From Amycolatopsis pittospori (GTDB lineage: Bacteria > Actinomycetota > Actinomycetes > Mycobacteriales > Pseudonocardiaceae): a DNA stretch of 64,000 nucleotides. A model generated the notes under the pieces. The model did no database searches. It was given only the letters and a program-made list of their open reading frames with translations, and had not been told where the DNA came from. The DNA lies in assembly GCF_013870525.1 (NCBI RefSeq), contig NZ_JACBXD010000027.1:1-64000 (forward strand), given 5' to 3'. Below are positions 1 through 8,076 of the stretch, one piece after another (position 1 is the stretch's first letter; every line of letters begins with the position of its first letter). The position numbers were made by a program, and so were the translations under genes.

Positions 1-2
1 CT

Positions 3-1085
3 CACAACCCGGCGCCACGCTGGGACCTGCGGCCCGGCAGGCCGAACCTGTCCGCGTTCCCCCGGTCGGCGTGGCTCGCGGCGACCCGGCGGGCCCTGCA
101 CCAGGCCCCGATGACGGCGTTCGACTACACCGCCGAGGCCGGCGCGGCGGAACTGCGCGAGACGCTCGCCGCGTACCTCGCCCGGAGCCGCGGCGTCGTC
201 GCCGACCCCGAACGCATCCTGGTGTGCTCCGGGTTCTCGCACGCGATGGCGATCCTGGCGCGAGTACTGCACGCGCGCGGAGTGGACGAGATCGCGTTCG
301 AGAACCCGTCCCTGCACATCTACCGGCACATCGCTGCGGCGAACGGTCCCCGTGTGGTCGGCGTCCCGGTCGACGACCACGGGATCGAAGTGTCCGCTTT
401 GGACAGTCCGGCGGTGGTGGTCACCCCGGCGCACCAGTACCCGCTGGGCGTCACCCTCGCGCCGCGGCGGCGTGCGGAACTCACCCGATGGGCGGCGGAA
501 TCCGGCGCCGTCGTCATCGAAGACGACTACGACGGCGAGTTCCGCTTCGACAACCAGCAGGTCGGTGCGCTACAGGCCCTCGCACCCGAGCGGGTCGTGT
601 ACGTCGGGACGACGAGCAAGACGCTCGCGCCGTCCCTGCGGCTGGGCTGGATGGTGCTGCCGCGCTTCCTCGTCGAACCGGTACGCGCGGAGATGTACGC
701 GAGCGGCGCCCGGCCCGCGTTGCTGGACCAGCTCACGATGGCCGAACTGATCGAATCCGGCGCCTACGACCGGCACATCCGCCGTTGCCGCACCGAATAC
801 CGCTCCCGCCGGGACCGGCTGCTCGCGGCCCTGCCGGATTCCGTGCGGCACCAAGGGATCTCGGCCGGTCTGCACCTCGTGCTCCAGTTCTCCGGCGGGA
901 TCCCCGGCGAGATGGAGGTGATGGCCGCCTGCCGCCGTCGCGCGATCGGGCTCGAAGGGCTCAGCGGTTACTGGATCGGCGAACCCCAGCGCGAAGGGCT
1001 CATCATCGGGTACGGCGCCGCCGCGAAACACGCCTTCAACGGCGCCACCCAAGCCCTCCGCGAAGCCATCTTCGAGGTCACCTGA
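3..1085 (+). CDS. MocR/PdxR-type GntR regulator, aminotransferase half (5' partial)
   Basis: The window opens inside this gene; 360 residues are visible. It is the aminotransferase-like half of a MocR/PdxR-type GntR regulator, a family that binds pyridoxal phosphate and controls vitamin B6 or amino-acid genes. The winged-helix half would lie left of base 1. The frame starts with the usual lead into the fold-type-I domain (DLRPGRPNLSAFPRSAW). The EDDYDGEFR signature is at visible residues about 173-181 and the Schiff-base lysine at about 206 in TSKTLAPSLRLGW. The frame is open from base 3, so the ATG at 111 is internal. A free-standing aminotransferase is the alternative, but EDDYDGEFR is typical of MocR proteins. 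Confidence 0.85.
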   Translation, partial: HNPAPRWDLRPGRPNLSAFPRSAWLAATRRALHQAPMTAFDYTAEAGAAELRETLAAYLARSRGVVADPERILVCSGFSHAMAILARVLHARGVDEIAFENPSLHIYRHIAAANGPRVVGVPVDDHGIEVSALDSPAVVVTPAHQYPLGVTLAPRRRAELTRWAAESGAVVIEDDYDGEFRFDNQQVGALQALAPERVVYVGTTSKTLAPSLRLGWMVLPRFLVEPVRAEMYASGARPALLDQLTMAELIESGAYDRHIRRCRTEYRSRRDRLLAALPDSVRHQGISAGLHLVLQFSGGIPGEMEVMAACRRRAIGLEGLSGYWIGEPQREGLIIGYGAAAKHAFNGATQALREAIFEVT

Positions 1086-1089
1086 CCCC

Positions 1090-1152
1090 GCGTTTAGTCC
1101 TCTGAATGCGGTAGTTGGTAGTGCGAACCACCGCATTCAGAGGACTAAACGC
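1090..1152. repeat. 63-bp palindrome between convergent genes, likely bidirectional terminator
   Basis: The arms at 1090-1112 and 1130-1152 are perfect 23-bp inverted copies (left arm begins gcgtttagtcctctgaatgc); three more base pairs form inside the loop. It lies 4 bases after the stop of the regulator gene and 8 bases before the stop of the convergent cyclophilin gene, the place expected for a shared terminator. A one-arm relative occurs at 62204-62223. Confidence 0.8.
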
Positions 1153-1160
1153 ACAGGGGG

Positions 1161-1889
1161 TCAGCAGTACCAGGGGCGCGCGCGGAGGATGTCGGTCTTC
1201 AGGACGGGTGCGCCGTCGACCGGGGCGGGGTCCTCCGGGGTGGGCTTGATGCCGCCCGCGGCGACCTTGTCGAGTGTTTCGAGGCCGTCGGAGCCCACGG
1301 TGCCGAAAATCGTGTAGTTCGGCCGCAGCGCGGAATCGCCATAGACCACGAAGAACTGGCTGCCGTTCGTCGCCGGGCCCGCGTTGGCCATCGCGAGGAC
1401 GCCGCGCGAGTACACCTTCCGCTCGCCGGTCGGATCGGTCGGCGCGGGCGGCAGGCCGACCGGCAGTTCGTCCTTGTACTTGTAGCCCGGGCCGCCCTCA
1501 CCGGTGCCGCTCGGGTCGCCGCACTGCAGCACCTTCAACGTCGGGTACGACGTCAGCCGGTGACAGGTCGTGCGGTCGTAGAACCGGTGCACCGCCAGAT
1601 GCAGGAAGCTCTGCACCGTGCACGGCGCCTTCGCCCGGTCGAGGGTCAGGTCGATCTTGCCCTGGTTCGTCTTCAGCTGCAGCGGGACCTTGCCCCAGTC
1701 GGGCGTACGACGCGGGTCGGGCGGCAGCGGGACCGGCCGTGCGGCCGGCTCGTCCGGGGTCTGCGTGTACTGGCACGGGCCCTTCGTGACCTTGGGCGGG
1801 GCGGCTTCGGCCGACGCCGTGCCCGTCCCGGCCGCGAGCATCAGCCCGGCCCCCAGCACAGCCACAAAAGCTTTCGCGATCCTCTGCAC
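1161..1889 (-). CDS. Secreted cyclophilin-type peptidylprolyl isomerase
   Basis: A 242-residue protein that should catalyse cis-trans isomerisation of X-Pro bonds outside the membrane. It has an N-terminal signal peptide (about residues 1-27, cleavage after ASA) and no lipobox. Cyclophilin landmarks appear in order: FYDRTTCHRL, LQCGDPSGTGEGGPGYKYKDE in outline, GVLAMANAGPATNGSQFFV with the active-site Gln-Phe-Phe, and YTIFGTV. Five cysteines in the mature part suggest disulfides. The start is GTG at 1889, preceded by a GGGAGG ribosome site about 9 bases upstream. Its substrate is unknown. Confidence 0.9.
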   Translation of the reverse strand: MQRIAKAFVAVLGAGLMLAAGTGTASAEAAPPKVTKGPCQYTQTPDEPAARPVPLPPDPRRTPDWGKVPLQLKTNQGKIDLTLDRAKAPCTVQSFLHLAVHRFYDRTTCHRLTSYPTLKVLQCGDPSGTGEGGPGYKYKDELPVGLPPAPTDPTGERKVYSRGVLAMANAGPATNGSQFFVVYGDSALRPNYTIFGTVGSDGLETLDKVAAGGIKPTPEDPAPVDGAPVLKTDILRARPWYC

Positions 1890-1975
1890 GGTTCCTGCCT
1901 CCCAGCCGTGGACGAAGAGCAGAGCATAGGGTGAATCCCCACCGTTTCCACAGGTCCGGAAGTAGGTCCGCGGTT

Positions 1976-2575
1976 ATGGTCGGAAGCGTGGAGATCGCCG
2001 AACGACACCAGTGGCAGCTGAACGCGCTGACCTTCCTCTACGCGTACACGCAGTACGTCCTGGTGCACGAGAGGGTCATGGCCGGGCAGCCGCCGGACAA
2101 ACCGGCCGAACTCGACCAGCCGCGCATCGTCAAACTCGCCAAGGTCGTCGACGACATGATCCTGGACTTCCGCAAGGAGGACGGGCTCAACGACACCGAG
2201 CGGCGCCGGGTCGTCCGTATCGCGCGCGAGCTCAAACCGCACGTCCTGGAGAAATGGCCCCGCGGCAGCGCCTCGCTGACCGAGTGGATCGCCTCGGCGG
2301 CCGCGCATTTCTACTGCGAGGAGCACGTCAACAACGGTTACGTCCGGATGGGCCGGGTCTTCGACCAGGACATGGCGGACAGGTTCCTGGAGCGTGTCGA
2401 GTTCTGCCGCGGCCAGACCCTCACGATCACGAAGTACGCCAACAAGGTCGCCGACGGCGAGCCGCTGACCGAGGGCGAGGAAAACCAGCTAGAGGTCTGG
2501 AAAGAGGACGCCGTCAACCATCTGGACAACCTCGACAGCGACTTCGGTGACATCAAGATGTACGTGGACTTCTGA
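1976..2575 (+). CDS. Conserved hypothetical helical protein
   Basis: A 199-residue protein of unknown function. It has no signal peptide or membrane segment, is rich in Glu, Asp, Arg and Leu, and reads as largely alpha-helical and cytoplasmic (for example AERHQWQLNALTFLYAYTQY near the start). I do not recognise its family. ATG at 1976 is the preferred start; GTG at 1988 and GTG at 1931 are also in frame and no strong ribosome site decides between them. It stands alone, divergent from the cyclophilin gene and convergent with meaB, so context gives no functional clue. Confidence 0.75.
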   Translation: MVGSVEIAERHQWQLNALTFLYAYTQYVLVHERVMAGQPPDKPAELDQPRIVKLAKVVDDMILDFRKEDGLNDTERRRVVRIARELKPHVLEKWPRGSASLTEWIASAAAHFYCEEHVNNGYVRMGRVFDQDMADRFLERVEFCRGQTLTITKYANKVADGEPLTEGEENQLEVWKEDAVNHLDNLDSDFGDIKMYVDF

Positions 2576-2643
2576 TGCACGAATGGCCGTCCCTCTGAAA
2601 CCGCCCTCTTCCCCCTGAACCGTCGTCGCGAGTGCGGTCTCAT

Positions 2644-2696
2644 GTTGCGAAAGCCACGTTCGCAACGTTGAAGGTTGCGAACGTGGCTTTCGCAAC
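2644..2696. repeat. 53-bp perfect palindrome between convergent genes, likely bidirectional terminator
   Basis: Arms 2644-2666 and 2674-2696 are perfect 23-bp inverted copies around the 7-base loop gttgaag. Each arm also begins with gttgcga and ends with tcgcaac, so each arm can fold on itself. It sits between the stops of the hypothetical gene (2575) and meaB (2731). Confidence 0.8.
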
Positions 2697-2730
2697 TCCT
2701 GTCAGGGAACCAGGCGCCATGGGAGCGGCG

Positions 2731-3699
2731 TCACGATCCGCGCAGGTCCGAAATCAGTTCTTCGGCCGCCGCGAACGGATCGATCTTCCGTGCCACCACG
2801 CGTTCGGCCAGTTCGGCGAGCCTGTCCCCGTGACGCAGGTCGACGATCTCCGCCCGCAACCGCTGGACGGCGATCGCCTCGACCTCGTCGCGGGCCCGGG
2901 CCGCGCGGCGCCGGGACAGTTCCTCCCGCTGGACCAGCCAGTCGTGATGGTCACCCAGCGCGCGGACGACGTCTTCGACGCCTTCACCGCGTGACGCCAC
3001 CGTTCGCACGATCGGCTGACGCCAGCTCGGACCGCGGATCTCCCGGCGTACCAAGGAGATCATCTGCTTGAGATCGTGGATGGTCGCGTCCGCGCCCTCG
3101 CGGTCGGCCTTGTTGACGACGAAGACGTCCGCGATCTCCAGCACGCCGGCCTTCGCCGCCTGGATGCCGTCGCCCATCCCGGGCGCGAGCAGGACCACGG
3201 TGGTGTCGGCCAGTTTCACGACGTCCACTTCGGACTGACCGACGCCGACGGTCTCGATCAGCACGACGTCGAACCCGGCCGCGTCGAGGACGCGGACGGC
3301 CTGCGGCGTCGCCCACGACAATCCGCCGAGATGTCCGCGTGTGGCCATCGACCGGATGAACACGCCGGGATCGGTGGCGTGTTCGGTCATCCGGATCCGG
3401 TCGCCGAGCAGCGCGCCGCCGGAAAACGGCGACGACGGGTCGATCGCCAGCACACCGACCCGCGAACCCGACGCCCGCAACGCCGTGAGCAGCGCGGACA
3501 TCGATGTCGACTTACCGACACCCGGCGGTCCGGTCAGGCCGATGACCCGCGCGTTCCCTGTATACGGCGTCAGTTTCGCCGCGACCTCGGGCAACTGCGG
3601 ATGGGCGTCCTCGACCAGCGACAACAACCGGGCGATCGCGCGGGGAACGCCGTCCCGCGCGCGACCGACCAGTTCGTCGATGTCCAGCTGTACCGGCAA
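2731..3699 (-). CDS. meaB: MeaB/ArgK-family GTPase (methylmalonyl-CoA mutase chaperone type)
   Basis: MeaB proteins use GTP to protect and reload adenosylcobalamin in methylmalonyl-CoA-type mutases. The protein (322 residues) has the P-loop GPPGVGKST at about 56-64, the ETVGVGQSE switch at about 149-157 and NKAD at about 196-199, the base-specificity motif. I chose the TTG at 3699 because it gives LPVQLDIDELVGRARDG as N-terminus, the usual family start, and avoids overlap with the thiolase; an in-frame GTG at 3780 would add 27 residues that lie over the thiolase gene. It is 4 bases downstream of the thiolase stop, so the two are probably cotranscribed. The mutase it serves is not in the window. 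Confidence 0.9.
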   Translation of the reverse strand: MPVQLDIDELVGRARDGVPRAIARLLSLVEDAHPQLPEVAAKLTPYTGNARVIGLTGPPGVGKSTSMSALLTALRASGSRVGVLAIDPSSPFSGGALLGDRIRMTEHATDPGVFIRSMATRGHLGGLSWATPQAVRVLDAAGFDVVLIETVGVGQSEVDVVKLADTTVVLLAPGMGDGIQAAKAGVLEIADVFVVNKADREGADATIHDLKQMISLVRREIRGPSWRQPIVRTVASRGEGVEDVVRALGDHHDWLVQREELSRRRAARARDEVEAIAVQRLRAEIVDLRHGDRLAELAERVVARKIDPFAAAEELISDLRGS

Positions 3700-3703
3700 A
3701 GGC

Positions 3704-4885
3704 TTACGGGACGCGGAAGAGGAGCGCGTCGCCCTGGCCACCGCCACCGCAGAGGGCGGCCGCGCCGAGGCCGCCGCCACGACGACGGAGCTCGTGGATG
3801 AGGTGCACGGCCAGCCGGGCGCCGGAAGCGCCGATCGGGTGGCCGAGCGCGATGGCGCCGCCGTCGACGTTGACCTTGTCGACGTCCACGCCGAGCTTGT
3901 CGGCCGAGACCAGGCCGACGGCGGCGAACGCCTCGTTGATCTCGATCAGGTCGAGCGCGTCGGCGGTCAGCTTCTCCTTGGCCAGCGCGGCCAGGATCGC
4001 GTTCGACGGCTGCTCGTGCAGGCTCGCGTCCGGACCGGAGACCACGCCGTGCGCGCCGATCTCGGCGAGCGCGGTGAGCCCCAGTTCCTCGGCCTTGGCC
4101 TTGCTGGCGACGATGACCGCGGCCGCGCCGTCGGAGATCTGCGAAGCCGAACCGGCGGTGATGGTGCCGTCGGAGGCGAAGGCCGGACGCAGCTTCGCGA
4201 GGCTCTCGGCGGTGGTGTCGGCGCGAACGCCCTCGTCCTGGGAGAAGACGACCGGGTCACCCTTGCGCTGCGGGATCGACACCGGCGCGATCTCGGCGTC
4301 GAAGCGGCCTTCCGCGATGGCGGCGGCGGCACGCTGGTGCGAACGCGCGGAGAACTCGTCCTGCTGCTCACGGGTGACGCCGTAGCGGCTGTTGTACTTC
4401 TCCGTCGAGGCGCCCATCGCGACCTGGTCGAAGGCGCAGAACAGGCCGTCGTACGCCATGTGGTCGACGAGCGTGGTGTCGCCGTACTTGAAACCGGCGC
4501 GGGACTTCGGCAGCAGATGCGGCGCCTGGGTCATCGACTCCTGGCCACCGGCGACGATCAGGTCGAACTCGCCCGCGCGGATGAGCTGGTCGGCGAGTGC
4601 GATGGCGTCGAGACCGGAAAGGCAGACCTTGTTGATGGTCAGCGCCGGAACGGTCATCGGGATGCCACCGGCCACCGCGGCCTGGCGCGCCGGGATCTGG
4701 CCCGCGCCGGCGGTGAGCACCTGGCCCATGATCGTGTACTGGACCGCGTCCGGGGAGACACCGGCCTGTTCGAGTGCCGCCTTGATCGCGAACCCGCCGA
4801 GCTGGGCGCCCGAGAAGTCCTTCAAGGAACCGAGCAATCGCCCGATCGGTGTACGGGCGGCACCCAGGATCACGGAACCGGACAC
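3704..4885 (-). CDS. Acetyl-CoA C-acetyltransferase (thiolase)
   Basis: A biosynthetic-type thiolase joining two acetyl-CoA into acetoacetyl-CoA, the entry step of the ethylmalonyl-CoA route or of polyhydroxybutyrate. It has 393 residues, the family norm. The nucleophile is Cys88 ([12 protein letters not shown]), His349 lies in [16 protein letters not shown] and the base Cys379 in [10 protein letters not shown]. The GTG at 4885 is preceded by GGAGG with 5-base spacing and gives the canonical start [15 protein letters not shown]; longer in-frame starts up to 5002 would add unrelated basic sequence. It is followed by meaB and is divergent from the epimerase gene. Confidence 0.93.
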   Translation of the reverse strand: MSGSVILGAARTPIGRLLGSLKDFSGAQLGGFAIKAALEQAGVSPDAVQYTIMGQVLTAGAGQIPARQAAVAGGIPMTVPALTINKVCLSGLDAIALADQLIRAGEFDLIVAGGQESMTQAPHLLPKSRAGFKYGDTTLVDHMAYDGLFCAFDQVAMGASTEKYNSRYGVTREQQDEFSARSHQRAAAAIAEGRFDAEIAPVSIPQRKGDPVVFSQDEGVRADTTAESLAKLRPAFASDGTITAGSASQISDGAAAVIVASKAKAEELGLTALAEIGAHGVVSGPDASLHEQPSNAILAALAKEKLTADALDLIEINEAFAAVGLVSADKLGVDVDKVNVDGGAIALGHPIGASGARLAVHLIHELRRRGGGLGAAALCGGGGQGDALLFRVP

Positions 4886-4925
4886 GGCGTCCTCCAAGCA
4901 TCGGCGCAAGGGCAAAGGGGGTCTT

Positions 4926-4946
4926 CGCGACCATACCCGGGTCGCG
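4926..4946. promoter_or_regulatory. Inverted repeat in the thiolase/epimerase divergent promoter
   Basis: cgcgacc at 4926-4932 is mirrored by ggtcgcg at 4940-4946. The site is 41 bases upstream of the thiolase start and about 70 bases upstream of the epimerase start, so one regulator could act on both. Arms are short and chance is possible in such GC-rich DNA. Confidence 0.3.
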
Positions 4947-5016
4947 GGCCTCTTGATGGAGCCAGTGTGAGGCGGCGCACGCCGGTTCGCTTGCCCGCGC
5001 ACCTATCCTCCTTTGC

Positions 5017-5466
5017 ATGAACCAGGCGCTGAAACCGTTCGTGACGGCCATCGACCACGTCGGCATCGCGGTCCCCGATCTCGACGCCGCGATCGCCTTC
5101 CACGCCGAGCACTTCGGCCTGGAGGTCGCGCACGAAGAGGTCAACGAGGAGCAGGGCGTCCGCGAAGCGATGCTGCGCGCGCCGGGCACCGCCGGGACCG
5201 AGACCGCGATCCAGCTCCTCGCGCCGCTGCGCGACGACTCCGCGATCGGCAAGTTCATCGCCAAGAGCGGTCCCGGGCTGCAGCAGCTCGCGTACCGGGT
5301 GTCCGATGTGGACGCCGCCGCGGCCGCGCTGCGCGCGCGGGGACTCCGGATGCTCTACGAGGAGGCCAAGCGCGGCACGTCCAACAGCCGGGTGAACTTC
5401 GTGCACCCCAAGGACGCCGGCGGCGTGCTCGTCGAGTTGGTCGAACCCGCGAAGGAAGGTCACTGA
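5017..5466 (+). CDS. mce: Methylmalonyl-CoA epimerase (VOC superfamily)
   Basis: Interconverts the 2R and 2S forms of methylmalonyl-CoA, feeding the B12 mutase and also epimerising ethylmalonyl-CoA. It has 149 residues with two VOC half-domains. Metal ligands can be placed at His14 (IDHVGIAVPD), Gln66 (AIQLLAP) and Glu140 (VLVELVEP). The fourth ligand, His in the Propionibacterium enzyme, aligns with Gln90 in GPGLQQLAYRV; I recall the same Gln in Streptomyces homologues, so activity is still expected. It is divergent from the thiolase-meaB pair and its 3' end overlaps the convergent TetR gene by 7 bases. Confidence 0.92.
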   Translation: MNQALKPFVTAIDHVGIAVPDLDAAIAFHAEHFGLEVAHEEVNEEQGVREAMLRAPGTAGTETAIQLLAPLRDDSAIGKFIAKSGPGLQQLAYRVSDVDAAAAALRARGLRMLYEEAKRGTSNSRVNFVHPKDAGGVLVELVEPAKEGH

Positions 5467-6032
5467 CCGCGCGACCGAGACGACAGCGCCTCGGCGATGA
5501 AGAGGACCTCGCGATCGATCTCGGCGGGGTCCCCGTCTTCGTTGTGCCGCGCCGTCGCGTGCCGGTGGCTGACCGCCCGCGCGAGCAGTCCGGACGCCGA
5601 ATCGACGTCGGCGATCGCGAGTTCGCCGCCGGTCGCGGCGACGATGACGGCCTTCACCTGGCGGACGAGTTGCTGGAACCGTTCGGCCAGCGCGTCGCGG
5701 ACCGCGCGGTGCGTGTCGGCCTCGCGCCACAGCAGGTGTGACAGCGCCAAGGACCGGTTGAATCGCCGGTCGAGTTCCCCGACGAGTCCGCGCAGGCTGC
5801 CCGCGAGGTCGCCGGGGACCACCACGACGGCCGGTTCGATCCGGGCGTCCGGCAGTTCGGCGACCAACGCGGTCAGCAGATCCGACTTACGCCGGAAGTA
5901 GTAGTGCACCAGGCCTTTGGGCACGCCGGCCTGTTCGGCGATCCGGGACGTGGGTGTCGCGCCGAAACCGGATTCGGCGAAAAGCGCCTCCGCGGCTCGC
6001 AGGATGCGCTGTTTCGCCGAATCCTCTTTCAC
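5460..6032 (-). CDS. TetR-family transcriptional regulator
   Basis: A 190-residue one-component repressor. The N-terminal helix-turn-helix spans about residues 10-50 (AEALFAESGFGATPTS, then EQAGVPKGLVHYYFRRK); the remaining helical part is the ligand and dimer domain. The start is GTG at 6032. It lies 16 bases downstream of the SPW-repeat gene on the same strand and probably shares its transcript. The ligand is unknown; nearby acyl-CoA genes make an acyl-CoA ligand a reasonable guess only. Confidence 0.9.
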   Translation of the reverse strand: MKEDSAKQRILRAAEALFAESGFGATPTSRIAEQAGVPKGLVHYYFRRKSDLLTALVAELPDARIEPAVVVVPGDLAGSLRGLVGELDRRFNRSLALSHLLWREADTHRAVRDALAERFQQLVRQVKAVIVAATGGELAIADVDSASGLLARAVSHRHATARHNEDGDPAEIDREVLFIAEALSSRSRGQ

Positions 6033-6048
6033 CCGCGCTCCTAGCGTT

Positions 6049-6417
6049 CTAGTGCTGCCCTGCCATCTTGTGCGTCGCCTGGGCGATCGGCATCGCGGCC
6101 GCCCCGGCCACCACCGTCAGGACGCCACCGATCCAGGCGGTCCAGGACGCGCCCATGAAGTCGGCGTATCCCATCACCCAGGGCGAAATGAACAGCAGCA
6201 CGCCCAGGACGATCTGAACGCCTTCGCCGTAAACCATGCCAGGCATCGCAAGCGAAGCGAGGCCGTCGAGAGCGATCAGCGCGCCGAGGATGACGAGCGT
6301 CCACAGGGCGGCGTTGTCCGTGGTCATCCAGAGGGGTGAAACCGCGACGACGACACCGATGACCACCTCCGCCCAGTCATGGGGACGGGTCCAAGGGCGC
6401 GTCGTGGGTTCATTCAT
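6049..6417 (-). CDS. SPW repeat membrane protein
   Basis: A 122-residue integral membrane protein with four predicted hydrophobic segments arranged as two similar pairs. Each pair starts with an SPW-like motif: VSPLWM at about 26-31 and ISPWVM at about 77-82. This is the SPW family, common in actinomycetes and without a known biochemical role. The short N-terminus (MNEPTTRPWTRPHDWAE) is cytoplasmic by charge. It begins 241 bases from the divergent ccr gene and is followed by the TetR gene. Confidence 0.85.
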   Translation of the reverse strand: MNEPTTRPWTRPHDWAEVVIGVVVAVSPLWMTTDNAALWTLVILGALIALDGLASLAMPGMVYGEGVQIVLGVLLFISPWVMGYADFMGASWTAWIGGVLTVVAGAAAMPIAQATHKMAGQH

Positions 6418-6565
6418 GCGTGCTCACCTCCGAATATCGGCTGAACCTGCAGGTCGGAGAGATCTCCACCCCCGATGGTCCGCTTGGTTGGCCGGCCGGT
6501 CAAGACCGGTCGATAACACTTCGGGATGTGTACGTGCTCCACGTCTCGTACAGTTGTGGACTTGG

Positions 6566-6579
6566 TTACCCGTGAGTAA
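6566..6579. promoter_or_regulatory. 14-bp palindromic operator candidate upstream of ccr
   Basis: ttacccgtgagtaa is an imperfect palindrome (TTAC-C/T-C pairing with GRGTAA) about 80 bases before the ccr start, in the ccr/SPW divergent region. Its form fits a dimeric repressor of the TetR type; which protein binds it cannot be read from the sequence. Confidence 0.45.
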
Positions 6580-6658
6580 TTTGAGCGAACCACTCTTTGC
6601 CGGTGAGGCCACATCGGCGGAGTGCGCCTACGCCGTCCCCCCAATCGCGGAGGTTTCG

Positions 6659-7999
6659 ATGACGCAGATCGGCGAGATCCAGCAGGCCATTCTGAACGAT
6701 GACCTCGGCGCCGTGGCGTCACTCGACGTCCCGGAGTCCTACCGCGGGGTGACCGTGCACAAGGACGAGGCCGAGATGTTCCAGGGCCTCGAAAGCCGCG
6801 ACAAGGACCCGCGCAAATCGCTGCACGTGGACGAGGTCCCGACGCCGGAACTCGGCCCTGGCGAGGCGCTGGTCGCGGTCATGGCGAGCGCGATCAACTA
6901 CAACACCGTCTGGACCTCGATCTTCGAGCCGGTCTCGACCTTCAAGTTCCTGGAGCGCTACGGGCGGCTCTCGCCGCTTTCGAAGCGTCACGACCTGCCG
7001 TATCACGTCGTCGGCTCCGACCTGTCCGGCGTCGTGCTGCGCACCGGCCCCGGCGTGCACAACTGGAAGCCGGGCGACGAGGTCGTCGCGCACTGCCTCA
7101 ACGTGGAACTCGAAGGCCCCGACGGGCACAACGACACGATGCTCGACACCGAGCAGCGGATCTGGGGCTTCGAAACGAACTTCGGCGGGCTCGCCGAGAT
7201 CGCGCTGGTCAAGGCGAACCAGCTGATGCCGAAGCCGGATCACCTCACCTGGGAAGAGGCCGCCTCGCCCGGGCTGGTGAACTCCACGGCCTACCGGCAG
7301 CTCGTCTCGCGCAACGGCGCCGACATGAAGCAGGGCGACGTCGTGCTGATCTGGGGCGCTTCGGGCGGCCTCGGCTCCTACGCGACGCAGTACGCGCTCA
7401 ACGGCGGCGCGATCCCGGTGTGCGTCGTCTCCAGCCCCGAGAAGGCGGAGATCTGCCGCAAGCTCGGCGCGGAGCTGATCATCGACCGCAACGCCGAGGG
7501 CTACCGGTTCTGGAAGGACGAGCACGACCAGGACCCGAAGGAGTGGCAGCGGTTCGGCAAGAAGATCCGCGAGCTGACCGGTGGCGAGGACCCCGACATC
7601 GTCTTCGAGCACCCGGGCCGGGAGACCTTCGGCGCGTCGGTCTACGCGGCACGCAAGGGCGGCACGATCGTCACGTGCGCCTCGACGTCCGGGTACATGC
7701 ACCAGTTCGACAACCGCTATCTGTGGATGAACCTGAAGCGGATCATCGGCAGCCACTTCGCGAACTACCGCGAATCGTGGGAAGCGAACCGGCTGATCGC
7801 GAAAGGTCTGATCCACCCGACGCTGTCGAAGACCTACTCGATGGAGGAAACCGGGCAGGCCGCGCTCGACGTCCACCGCAACGCCCACCAGGGCAAGGTC
7901 GGCGTGCTCGCCCTTGCGCCGGAAGAAGGTCTGGGCGTCCGGAACCACGAACTGCGCGCGAAGCACATCGACGGCATCAACGCGTTCAGGAACGTTTAG
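6659..7999 (+). CDS. ccr: Crotonyl-CoA carboxylase/reductase
   Basis: Reductive carboxylation of crotonyl-CoA with NADPH and CO2 to ethylmalonyl-CoA, the key step of the ethylmalonyl-CoA pathway and a source of polyketide extender units. The protein has 446 residues, like Streptomyces Ccr. The medium-chain reductase fold is clear, with the nucleotide-binding WGASGGLGSYATQ at about 232-244. Residues that hold CO2 in the Kitasatospora enzyme are present as Asn82, Phe171, Glu172 and His366. The ATG at 6659 follows GGAGG by 6 bases; the open frame extends further upstream but without family similarity. Ethylmalonyl-CoA mutase, often adjacent, is absent here. Confidence 0.96.
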   Translation: MTQIGEIQQAILNDDLGAVASLDVPESYRGVTVHKDEAEMFQGLESRDKDPRKSLHVDEVPTPELGPGEALVAVMASAINYNTVWTSIFEPVSTFKFLERYGRLSPLSKRHDLPYHVVGSDLSGVVLRTGPGVHNWKPGDEVVAHCLNVELEGPDGHNDTMLDTEQRIWGFETNFGGLAEIALVKANQLMPKPDHLTWEEAASPGLVNSTAYRQLVSRNGADMKQGDVVLIWGASGGLGSYATQYALNGGAIPVCVVSSPEKAEICRKLGAELIIDRNAEGYRFWKDEHDQDPKEWQRFGKKIRELTGGEDPDIVFEHPGRETFGASVYAARKGGTIVTCASTSGYMHQFDNRYLWMNLKRIIGSHFANYRESWEANRLIAKGLIHPTLSKTYSMEETGQAALDVHRNAHQGKVGVLALAPEEGLGVRNHELRAKHIDGINAFRNV

Positions 8000-8076
8000 C
8001 GCGCCAGAACGCACTTTCGCCGCGCGTTCCGTGGGTGCTCACCCTTCCGTGACTCCAGCTCGACTACGGTAGAAGG

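Noticed and set aside
3341-5020. 559-codon plus-strand open frame opposite the thiolase
   Set aside because: It is the antisense of thl and meaB with no recognisable domain.
6236-6658. Upstream extension of ccr by 141 codons
   Set aside because: It crosses the divergent promoter and the SPW gene; the ATG at 6659 has GGAGG and matches the family start.
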